Below, one piece after another: positions 1 to 12,486 of a stretch of DNA of 64,000 nt (the first letter of the stretch is position 1; each line of letters begins with the position of its first letter). Under the pieces are notes generated by a model. The model was given only the letters and a program-made list of their open reading frames with translations. It was not told where the DNA came from and did no database searches. The stretch covers positions 58,751,524-58,815,523 of the forward strand of contig CM070722.1 in assembly GCA_036346275.1 (NCBI GenBank), read 5' to 3'. Source of the DNA: Otatea glauca (Eukaryota; Streptophyta; Magnoliopsida; Poales; Poaceae). A program made the position numbers and the translations under genes.

Positions 1-2024
1 TTCTGTATTGCAATTATTGCAAAGCATATGGACATTATCTACTAAATCTCTCCAAAAATAATTCAAGCTAGAAATGGATTGTTTCCAGGCCAGGAGTACT
101 TTGTGGTACAAGTTTCTTCTGTTAGAATATTAGGACATGTGTTATCTCGGTATCTCCTGGCTGTGACATTTTACTTTTTCGTAATACTTGACCCACTAAA
201 ACTTTTTGGCCTTCTTCAGTTTAATTTACTTGGCTGGTTTTATTCATGATTCTTGTCTAAATCTAAATGTATTTCTTCCGTGCTGAAACACAACAGGATG
301 CTTGCATTTTTTAATTAGAATATTATTTTAGACTATATTTGTGGCCACCTAATTGCTGGAAGGTTGATGCAATTTATGGCACATAATTTATGTATTTGAT
401 TTTTGCGTTGTTATCTTGAACTGCATGACCTAGTATCGCTTTGATCTTTCGACATTCAACTTCTATAAGTTTAAAATAGCCACTGATAAGGGTGAGATTA
501 TGGCATCATGCCAAGTATCCTTGTTGGAGCCTGATAATATGTTGAAATTGCATGCATGTTGTTAGACAGAGATATTCTGGTAAGTACTACTTACCGAAGC
601 TGATCTGTTAAGTTTAAATTCTTTTTTTGAAAATCATTTAGGGCCTTTTTTTCTTGCTAACCTTAAGATTGTCCAGTTTGCTAGCTTATTGAGGCTATAA
701 AATCTAGCTAGCTTATTGGAATCTCGATGGGACGAGAAGTAGCCGATAGAGCAGGGCTGGGATCATTGTGAAATGGTTTCAATCAAATGGTAGAAATTAA
801 TAATGTATGTTTCGGGGTATTTGGTTGGTTTGGGCTCCAAACATTCCACAACCAACCGAACTTCGAACTTCCGATTCGCACGGAAAAAGCTGCCTGAAGG
901 TGATTTATTTTCTGAACTGACTGTCCCAAATGGCATAAACCATTTGTTGTAGTATGGAGATTCGGCTTTCATTCTCACCCCTAGTTGTACTTAACCAAAA
1001 GGACATGTAACAGAAACACAACACATTTTTGTTTTCTTTTTGACTCTCAACAGCTATCGTATTAGGTAGCCCCAGTGTTTAGTTTATGGTGATAGTTTTG
1101 TCCTGGTGCTATAAGTTACGAATTGTATCTTGAAGGTTATTACAGTTTTGTGGAAAGAACTAGAGATGCTGAAGATACATATCCTCTGTTTTAGGGCAAT
1201 TATTGATGCTAAACGTAGATGCGGTAGCCTCTTCACCGGTCATTCTTGATTAATTCTTTTTGTTACGTAAGTATAGCTACAGTGTAAAGATCTGTTCATT
1301 TCCTTTGTCATATAAAGCTAGCACCTTCAGTTTCATCTGTTATATACTTATATTTGAACAACATGACTTGGGGGAAGTATCCAGTGGAAACTCCCTTGCA
1401 GGCCATTGCATGAGATTTGTTATATAAGTATAGCTACAAAATAAAGATCTGTTCATTTCCTTTGTCTGAATATAAACATCTTCATTTTCATCTGTTATAT
1501 ACCTGTATTTGGGCAAAATTAGTTGGGGGAAGTATATAGTGGAAACCCTTCTTCTGGTTTTCACATGTTAACTCCTATGTAGGCCATTGCATGAGATTTG
1601 TATGGACAATATTCAGATTTAGGTGGACTTGAGGGCCATTTTCATTTTCATTTTCATTTTTTTAATACCCGCCTCATAGATAAAAAAATCATCTATGTGG
1701 GTTTCTAGCTCCTGACTCCGTCCCTAATCTAATAGAGTGGCCCACATGTAGTAAGTTTAGAGGTTAGTGGCCAAAGAGGGGGTTGGTGGTTTGCACTGGA
1801 TAATTTCCCAAGAATATGCTGAATTATGTGAATAACTTAATGCTAGCTTACTGCCGTAAACTCTATACAAATTGAGTAATGGTTGAATATACTTTATAAT
1901 GGTCATATCATGGCATGAAAGTGTACATTGGCTGAGGTGTTTTGTTGCATCGGGTTACTTTGTGAATTGCAAGCACATAGTGCTAAGGTGTTCTTGAATC
2001 TTGACATGGAGTGTTTGGCAACAG
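1..2024 (+). other. Intron of the PP2A gene (upstream part outside window)
   Basis: AT-rich, no sustained coding frame on either strand. It ends in a pyrimidine-poor acceptor ggcaacag before 2025. A direct repeat pair lies at about 1270-1345 and 1425-1500 (shared text includes gtatagctacaaa and gatctgttcatttcc). I see no preceding PP2A exon, so the whole stretch is taken as intron. Confidence 0.6.
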
Positions 2025-4169
<2,145 letters not shown>

Positions 4170-5406
4170 TCATGATGTTGACTGTTCTAACTTACTGCTG
4201 TTGATGCTCCCCTTGGCCGCAGTAGCTTCTGGATCTGTAGATCTTTGTCCTTAAAAAGTGGGTTCCCTTAAGCCGAGTTGTACCTTTCTCATTCTTTTGT
4301 TTGGAGATTTTGTTGCTGCTTCTCAGAACTTCATAGAACATGTTAAAAGTACATGGCATTGGGATTTTTTGTTGTACCTCCATTTTGTATCATTCTGAGA
4401 CAAAAGGGAAGCTGCGATAGAATTGTCTCATAATATATTTTCCGGTGTCTAGAAGATGCATGGCTTGATGATGTCCGCCCCATCGGAACAGATTTACAAC
4501 CAGCCAGGATGTTGTTCTGTTCTCTCATGTGGTGTGTTCTGTGAGTTGGTCAGGCTTTCTGGCAGCAGAGATGCCAAATGTGCCATAGTTGCACCGTTGG
4601 CATCTCGGTTTTGCATGCTAGATTGCCAGCCAATAAGTATGGCGAGTGTTTGGCGAGGTGATTATGATTTTTTTAAAGTAAATGTTCGTACACAAATTAC
4701 TGCAAAGCAGTAATTATTGCCTTTTCTGTATCTAGTATCACAGTTCACACAAATTACATATAGCGACATGACAGATCTAGGCTACAATCAATCATGGTTC
4801 CCCAAGGTGATAGGCGCCTGACTGAAAACAGGGGAGGAGGAAGGTGACGGCAAGGGATGAAAAGAGGGGGGGGGGGGGGGGGGGTGTTAGGAGGTCAGGA
4901 GGGGGAGCAGAGGCAGCCCACAAGGCCCACCTAGCACGTGACTGACCGAAGGCACCCTTGCACACTCTCTCCCTCTATCCTTGGCAGGGCATAAACACAG
5001 AGCAACAAAGCGGAGCACAAGTAGTGGTGTAGAGATTGACAAGGCGAAGGACGATGAATTACCTGGTTTTGGGGATTGGCCTAATTGATGGCAGGAAAGA
5101 CAGATCTGGTGACAGTGAGGTGGATTCAGCGGCGGACATAGTGGCGGCGCGTCGATTTAGCCGGGGGCGACCTTGATCCATCTGGCCTCAACGCCGCTTT
5201 GGACCATTTTGCCCCTTGAGTTGGATAGAAATTACTCCTTGGATAGCTTCTAACGGCTTCAGTAGGTTGGGATTTCGATTTTGCCTCTTGAGTTGGATAG
5301 AAATTACTCATCTCATACCACCTATATAAAAGTCGATTTTCCTCCGTCCACATTCCAATCGATACCTACCCAACTCCTCTCCAGGCAGAGCAGGAGCGAC
5401 TGGGTG
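4170..5406. other. PP2A 3' UTR and spacer, no gene seen
   Basis: The first ~500 bases are probably the PP2A 3' UTR. There is a run of 18 G at 4867-4884. A short direct repeat (gccccttgagttggatagaaattact, in two parts) occurs near 5212 and 5283. No coding frame with family similarity was recognised. Confidence 0.5.
4867..4884 (+). repeat. G18 homopolymer
   Basis: Eighteen consecutive G residues, read directly from the sequence. It could form G-quadruplex on the + strand and is a place where read or assembly length is unreliable. Confidence 0.95.
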
Positions 5407-5411
5407 TGGCA
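5407..5411. repeat. Target-site duplication TGGCA, left copy
   Basis: Matches 8351-8355 exactly and directly abuts the TG terminus of the solo LTR. Confidence 0.85.
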
Positions 5412-8350
5412 TGTCGGGTCCGGATTTTCAAATCCGAACCCTCTATGTATAACCTGTGCTAGTCCAGCAAAAGCTAGCACACACAGTAGAAACAGTGATG
5501 ATAACACATCCATATCACGAAACAAATAATATTAATTAAGCAAAAAGGTATTAGCCTTATGGCCAATTATTACAAATAAATAACCTCTTGGCTTGAGTTC
5601 AATAAGAAGCAGTAGAAACGAGATAATAGCAGCAGAATAAGCCCATCCATTTGCCCAACAGGCAATCGACTGGGGTACGCGTCCTAGCAATCCAGATCAC
5701 CTTCGTCGTAACCACAAGCAAAGAACTCGTAGTCACCTTCAGCTTTTGCGCACTCCTCTGTGAAAAGTTGGGGATGTTGCAAGGGTGAGCACAAAATGTA
5801 CTCCGCAAGTCTTGGAAACATAATGCATGATAACTATATGCAAGGCTAAACAATTGAAGGCATAATATGGCTCTTTTAGCATAAAGTAAAGTTTAACTGT
5901 AAATACAAATAGTAATTTCATAAAGCATCATTCAACCAAAATGTAATTGAATAATAACTGAATTTGACATGATAACTATAACAAGTTCTATCTACCTGAC
6001 TGGTTCCATTTGCCAAACCATAACCCGAGAGTTTCATCTGGTCACGGATTCCCAAACCATCATTTTCATTTAAAACAAAACTATAAAATCTACAATGTGC
6101 AAGCGTACCTCGCCTGCCCTTGACCGTGGGCACGACTACTTAAATAGTTTTAACTCTGCAGAGTGTGTACGTCTTTACCCACAAGACATGCAGAGTGTGT
6201 ACATCTTTACCCAAAGACATGATCATCTCTTTGTGCAACGTCATTAGCACACTTCCTTTGGTGTGCCGTAGAGAGATCATGACAAGTCCTTTACAATGTA
6301 CAACCCCGCTATTAACCTCGCCCACTAAGATTTCACCGTCGATGAGTTCTAGTTACCCAGTCGAAAGCCCCCTCTTGCGCCTGCCACCATCTAGCACCCA
6401 CCAACTGGCGAAGCTAACAACGAGACGCACAAATTAACTAGCTAGGTTGTACCCATATAGACTTGTGGTTGTACGGTAGTGCTCGGTCCATGATAACACA
6501 TGCTTCAGTCATTAATTTATTAGGGCGGAACATTCACATTCCAAGATCTCGTGCTTCTGCACCCGCCAAACATCCAACCACCCGGATCTAAACCATTTTC
6601 CTCTTTATTTCATTTAAATAACAGCAGCAACACCGATTGCCGCAACTTCACAAATAAGTTTAAACCATGTTTGAGATTATTCCTATAATGGCATAATACC
6701 GAAACGTTTAAGCTGGACTAAGCAATTCTACCGTCCCATGCTACTCTACTGGTTATCACAAAATAAAATAGCTATATTATCTAGGGTGACAAAGGTTCGA
6801 CATGATCAATACTAATGAGAGTATAACAAATTCTGGTATTTAAATATACCCTAAAACTATATTTAAAGTACCTTGCATAAAGTAAGCATGCATAATTTAA
6901 AGCAACATAAGCATTTTATAAAATTTGGGATCAACATGTTCAAGGAAGACTTGCCTTCACTGCCTCCTGCTAGTTCTACTTCTGCCTGTTGATTCGACTG
7001 AGCTTCGACTGCGTCGTGTACACGCGAAACGAGAACAAATAAATAAAATAAATTCAAACAAAATTCAAAAATTTAAAATAATGGTGCTGGAAGATAGATC
7101 ATGAATTTATATGAATTTAGAAACTTGAATAACAGGAATCGGAGCTCGAACGAAGGAGAACAGGTTCTTGGAAGTTCCTCGCATAAAAAATCAGAGAAAA
7201 AGAAAAGGGCTGACAACATGACGTGATTGGCTGGAATTTCGGATTTTCGAAAAAATAATAAAAGAAAAAGAATTGCCACTGACATGTAGGACCCAAATGT
7301 CAGTGGCTCGGCCCACGGTGGACTGGGAGCATCGAGAGGATCAAAGGTGACATGGTGGCCTTGCTGACGTGGACGCCACGCGGCGAACTAGGGCTGACGC
7401 GGTAGTCGATGTGGTAGCCACGCGGCGACAGACGTGGGAGCCGAGGCGGCGCTGACACGGTGAAACGCGGAGCGACGCTGCGCGGAGGTGGCGCAAACGC
7501 AGGCGGCATGTGGCGTTGATGAGGTGCCAGCAGGGCACGTCCGGCGCGGAGCGGCGGCGACGCAGCACGCCAAAGGCGAGGAAGATGGCACGGCTACACG
7601 CAAAAACGCGACCAGATGCGCTCGGATCTAGGGCAAAAGAACACGGGCTTCGTGGCGAACTCGATGCGACCAAAATCAGCGGCGGAGGCTCACCGACGGG
7701 AAAGAAAGACGGCGGAGAAGAGCTCGGAGCCGACGGCGCAAGACGGCGGCTAGGGTTAGGATTTTGGCGGCGCACGGGCAACGAACCTCAGAACAAGAAA
7801 GAGGAGCGGGTATGGCGCATTACATAGGCGTGGAAGCCGAAGCTTACCGGGCTGGATACGGCGCAACGAGCGCGATATTCACGGCGGTCGGTGTGGGCGA
7901 ACGCGGCGACGGCGGCGGCGTGGAGGCGACGATAGACGACGCCGACTTCGGAGCCCAGCGCGACGCGAACGGGCCACCGAAGGCGGGTAGGCCGGGGAAG
8001 CGGGCCGAACCGGGCTGAGCGGAGGGAGAAGGAAGGCGGGCCAGCGGGAGAAAAAGGATCGAGCCGGGCGACGGAAAAAGAGGTGGGCCGCGGGAAAAGC
8101 AGCCCACACGAGAAAAGAAAAAGGAAAAAGTTTTTCCGATTTAAATAATGCCAAAAAAATGATAAAGGCCGAAATAAATTAGGAAAAAATCCCAAAAATT
8201 CTCAAAAATACTTTTAAATATTTGGAACCCAAAAGTTATTTTGAACTCATTTCAACTTAAAATTTTGATTCAAATAATTTGCTAGCACCAAAAGGAAAAA
8301 TTTTAAATTCACCAAAGTTTTAAAAAGGGCTCAAAAAATAGAATGTTACA
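5412..8350 (-). mobile_element. Solo LTR of a large Gypsy-type retrotransposon (2,939 bp)
   Basis: The unit begins TGTCGGGTCC and ends GAATGTTACA (TG...CA) and is flanked on both sides by the 5-bp direct repeat TGGCA (5407-5411 and 8351-8355). Read on the minus strand it starts TGTAACATTC, like the very long LTRs of RIRE3/RIRE8-type grass Gypsy elements. It has an AT-rich terminal 250 bp and a GC-rich block at about 7300-8110. No primer-binding site, gag or pol is attached on either side, so this is a solo LTR left by intra-element recombination. The GC-rich block produces long open frames on both strands; I consider them non-coding. Confidence 0.85.
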
Positions 8351-8355
8351 TGGCA
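8351..8355. repeat. Target-site duplication TGGCA, right copy
   Basis: Matches 5407-5411 exactly and directly follows the CA terminus of the solo LTR. Confidence 0.85.
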
Positions 8356-9180
8356 CCTCCAGCTCCTCCCTCCACCCGCCGAGCATTCCCGCCGACTCCC
8401 CCTTCGCTTGCCACCCTCGCCCTCTGCCCGATGATCTTGCCTGGTGACGACCTCCTCCTGCCGGCTCCCCCCTTCACTCGCCAACCTCGCCCAATGATGA
8501 CCTCTTCCCACTAGTTGCCGCCTCCGCCAGTTGAGCTCGCCCACCGATGTTCTCCTCCCATCGACTCCCCCCTCCACTCGCTGACCTCAGCCACCACACG
8601 CTAACCTTAGCCGCTGACCCCGCCCTCTACCTGGCTCCTACCGCCACCGTTGAGGTAAGCACTATGAGCTATGACTTGATATGTAGTTGGTCTTGAGATC
8701 TTTAAATTGTAGTGATACTTGTAGGTGGTTTGTAGAGTACTGCTAATTAGTTTCTAGAGTGACTTAAGAAAACAAATTGTCTTGCTCCTTGATCTAGAAT
8801 TACGTTCTTGCTAGTTGTAGTGCCAATTTTCATCCTAAAGTTCCATGTCATGCAAACGGAAACATGTCACTGCGTGTTATTACCATTTATTCCATATATA
8901 AGATGATTCAAATGTGGATTGGGTACATTGTAGCAGTAATGATTTTTCATTGTATACTCTATTTGGAAACATGATGTTTCAGTTCATGTAATGATCTTGC
9001 CATATATCCTTGTATTTGTCATTTTGTTGTTACAATTACATATTTGCTGATATGCATCATACTTATAGATGGAAAAATGATAGTCCTCAAACACTGCAGT
9101 ATGGGATGATTTTACAAATGAAGTGTTCATTAATATTTTTGTATAGAAGAGGTTGTAGTGAATAATAGACCCTAGCAAGT
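8356..9180. other. Presumed 5' part of the Harbinger-like element
   Basis: Starts with ~290 bases of C-rich, low-complexity sequence (cacctcc, cgccgactcc motifs). A possible donor gaggtaagc follows at about 8651, then AT-rich sequence. It sits directly in front of the MYB/SANT-like remnant and may be its 5' exon and intron, but no protein similarity was recognised. Confidence 0.35.
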
Positions 9181-9753
9181 TTGAATGTCAAAGGGCATCG
9201 CAACCTTATGATCAAGTTCAAAGAACACAAAAGGAGAGAGTACACCCGTAATCAATTGAAGAATCATTGGGATAGCTTGAAAATGGACTATGCTAATTAG
9301 AAGACGTTGAAGCTCCATGCATCCAAGCTAGGGATTGATCCTAAGACTGGATCCATCAAGGAAAGCGATTCATGGTGGGCAGATCAGATTAGGTATGCAA
9401 TTTTTAATGTTGTTGAATGTGCATGCGAATTGAATAGTTCTAACTTACTAATGGAATTGTTATAACTTTATTGTAGGCCATGCCACATTGTGGCAAGTTC
9501 AAGAAGGCACCCTCGTAGCATGAGGACAAGCTTGACATCGATTTTTTATTATGCAAGTCGTACCAATGAATCAGCTCTTGTTCCTGATGTAGAGAGAACA
9601 ACCCATATGAACCTTGAAGATATTGAGAGCAGGGGTCTCAACGTGAGGATGTCGAGGGAGGCTCTACACCCAATAAGTCACCCAATGTGGACAAGTGATA
9701 GAAAAACACAATGCCCAAAAGAGCTTCCCATGACCCAAGTGAAAAGAAACTAA
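9181..9753 (+). pseudogene. MYB/SANT-like protein of a PIF/Harbinger transposon, decayed
   Basis: In frame from 9206 the sequence reads LMIKFKEHKRREYTRNQLKN then HWDSLKMDYAN, a TAG stop, and KTLKLHASKLGIDPKTGSI then KESDSWWADQI. This is the trihelix/MYB-like domain (Myb_DNA-bind_3 type) found in plant PIF/Harbinger partner proteins and in L10-interacting MYB proteins. After a plausible intron (donor after 9391, acceptor before 9478) the next stretch resembles FKKAP..HEDKLDI but carries further stops. In intact Harbinger elements such a protein helps the transposase reach the nucleus and bind DNA. Several in-frame stops make it a pseudogene. Confidence 0.7.
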
Positions 9754-10004
9754 AGAAGTTATATAGAGATGTTCAATTGAAACGATTGGTGGATATTGTT
9801 GATAAGTCTTATGGCAGCAAAAATTATGTGACCAATACGCCTGGCCTAATAATCGATCCTGCTAAGTAAGAGATCTCTAACATGATTGCCATATTTGGAT
9901 GTTTGATTACTATGGTGACTCCACTAACAAGAAGCCAAGGAAAATATCAACACTGACGGGGTCCAATGTATTGAGACACACTTAGCAACTCACAAGACTG
10001 CTAC

Positions 10005-10735
10005 GACATGTTCAGAATGCAAATGTTAGTTTTTCTCAAGGTTCATGAGACTCTTGTAAACAATTATGGCTTGAAATCAAATAGGAAGGTGAGCTCAAAG
10101 GAAGCATTAGCTATGCTTTTATAGACTTGTGGAGCTCCTCAATGCACCACCTTGGTAAAAAACTGGCTTGGCCATTCCAAAGAAACAATTAATAGAAAGT
10201 TTGGAGAGATGTTGGAATGTGTATACAAATTAAGTATTGACAACATAAAGCATAAAGATCATTACTTATTTTCGGTACATCCTAGACTTAGAGAGACTAA
10301 ATTTTGCCTTCATTTCGATAATTGTATTGGTGCAATATATGGGACACACATACCTATGATTTGCTATGTGACAAACAGCCTGTGCATTTCAACCGCCATG
10401 GACACACAAGTCAGAATGTCTTGACTATTTGTGATTTCGATATGGGGTTCACTTTTGTTTGCACTAGATGGTTTGGTGATGCACAAGGATCACTTTCTAC
10501 ACCCTCCATAAGGTGTTTTACTTGTTTGCATTTTTGACAATAATATACATTAGTACTTTTTTGCTTTGTGTGGAATGTTACTTATTCTTTTCATTTATAC
10601 CATAGGAAAGTACTATCTCGTGGATTCTAGTTACCCAAACTACAAAGGTTATCTAGCTCTGTACAAGAATCAAAGGTATCATGCGCTCAATACAAAAATC
10701 AAAGGTATCATGAACCTGAATTCCTGAATGGTGGT
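10005..10735 (+). pseudogene. PIF/Harbinger transposase (DDE_Tnp_4 type), decayed
   Basis: Recognisable blocks in order: VFLKVHETLVNNYGLKSNRK, then SSKEALAMLL followed by a TAG stop; KNWLGHSKETINRKFGEML; FCLHFDNCIGAIYGTHIPM, matching the family motif DCIGAIDGTHIP with the catalytic Asp replaced by Tyr (IYGTH for IDGTH); NRHGHTSQNVLTICDFDMGF, carrying the second-Asp region; and, after an intron-like gap, YYLVDSSYPNYKGYLALYKN. The blocks lie in different frames (for example at about 10370-10390). Catalytic residue loss, stops and frame changes show it is dead. It follows the MYB/SANT-like remnant in the same orientation, the usual order in this superfamily. I could not identify the element's terminal repeats. 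Confidence 0.82.
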
Positions 10736-11520
10736 ACACCGGTTAGAAAAAAAAAGATATGTTGAATTATTATCATTCTTCCCTTTGGAATGTCATCTAG
10801 CATGCATTTGATATTTATAAGATGAAGTGACGTATTGTTCTGAATGTACCGAGTTATCATGAACTCAAAAGGGTTACAAGGTGAGAGGCATTTTACAGCA
10901 TAATTAATCGATAACGATAATCCGTAAGTTCCGTTGAATTTAGGAAATGGATACTCCCTACTGTCTAGGTTTAGGTGCCTTTTTTTCCTTCTTATTAAAA
11001 AGATACCGGTCATACCACTAATAAGCTTCGCCCTTGGTTTCATAGGACGGCTGGGGGGGGATTCAGCAATACATAGACAGAGACACAGTTGAGTCCACAT
11101 TGCAGTTTCTTTTCAGCCATGGGTAAGTTGTGTTCCCGCGGGCACGAGACAGATCAAGAATAAACACAAGAAGTTGGCCACCGCGCATATTGGCAACATT
11201 CTCGCTTGCAGAATCGAATAACTGGACAACATCTTGGAAAGAAAAAGAATGAGAATCATCCGATTTATTTTAAATGCAAATTATCTGCATCACTTCTCGT
11301 CGAAAGTCGAGTCCTCACGGCAGACAAACTTGCAATACGAGGATGGCAGCATGGTCCCTGTCTCCTTGGTGTCCTCTCTGTGCAAATATTACCATCCATT
11401 TCAGTATTCCAGAATCATCCGATTTATTTCAGTAGCAATATTTTCCCTTAAAAAATTATAGCATATACCATGCGATGTAGCTAATCAACTACTACTCTTT
11501 TATATCGCTTTTTTTTGCAG
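10736..11520. other. Spacer upstream of the receptor kinase; shares a block with 15.4-15.7 kb
   Basis: No gene seen. Sequence at about 11075-11180 (acagttgagtcca, gggcacgagacag, aataaacacaa) is repeated with divergence at about 15565-15685. A short repeat, aatcatccgatttatttca/taa, occurs at 11257 and 11412. Confidence 0.5.
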
Positions 11521-11840
11521 TTGTCTGCTCGATCAAGCACAAGTGATCGAATGATACTTCTAGAGCTTGCAATGCTCTAGGAGTATACATCAGCCAGCTA
11601 AGACGGGAAGATTCAATGACGTTCAGACTTGAAAGGAGAATACTTCACAGACAACAACTCATTGAATGACATGGCCTGTTCGATCAAGCACAAGCGATTG
11701 AATGATACTTCTGGAGCTTGCAATACTCTAGGAGTATACATCAGCCAGCTGAGACAAGAGAAGATTCAATGATGTTCAGACTTGAAAGGAGCAGACTTCA
11801 CAGACAACAATTCATTGAATGACATGGTCTGTTTGGGAGG
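11521..11840 (+). repeat. Tandem duplication of a ~155-bp unit
   Basis: Unit 1 runs about 11523-11676 and unit 2 about 11677-11832. Shared text includes cgatcaagcacaag, ggagtatacatcagccagct, ttcagacttgaaaggag and cattgaatgacatgg. Divergence is roughly one base in ten. A more diverged third copy lies downstream of the kinase at about 15900-16020. The pair sits about 650 bp before the kinase start codon, so it may be part of an ancestral promoter. Confidence 0.8.
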
Positions 11841-12486
11841 GAAAGGCTCGCTACATATTAGGTTTGCTGCAGTGTTTTTAAATAATAATTCAGAAGATCT
11901 GCGTTTTTGTTTTTTGATTCAACGGTCCACGTAATGCTAAAGATGTAGTTGTAATGGGCCTGCAGGTGATCCCGACTCGTTTGGGAGAGGATATGCATGA
12001 CCTGCAGCATCCCTGTACCCTGCCTGTCTCTTGATTGGTTTGCGGCATGAGAGTTCCAACTTGGCGGTCTGGCCTGGTCCTCCGGCAATCAAGGGTGCCT
12101 AACTCAGACTGATCAGATAAAGCTATCACTCTAGAAAAAAGATGTAGGAAGAGTTAGGATTTGAGCATTTGCACTTTTCTATGCAAACAAATAATCGTAT
12201 ATGCAATGTAAAAAAAAGAAATACATATAATAAATATAGTATTATTGGTCTTGAAATGATCATGTGAAAATATATTAACATATCCTACATCCAGAAATGT
12301 TTATGGATTCTTTTTAAAGCACATGTGTGTGCTTTGCACACTTTTTTAATGGGTACAAAAGCCATTAGGTTGAACCTGACCTTCCGGGAAGTCCAACGCT
12401 CCCTGTGTACTGTATAGCCAATCTGGATCCTATAATAGCACGATTTCCTGACCATTTGAATGATCAACGGGAGTGCTGTAACAAGC

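Noticed and set aside
7341..8195. Long overlapping open frames on both strands
   Set aside because: They lie inside the GC-rich part of a solo LTR with clear boundaries and duplication, carry no recognisable domain, and occur in several frames at once, as expected from GC content.
9490..9753. 87-codon frame as an independent small gene
   Set aside because: It is an off-frame reading of the decayed MYB/SANT-like protein; the conserved words FKKAP and HEDKLDI appear in a different frame.
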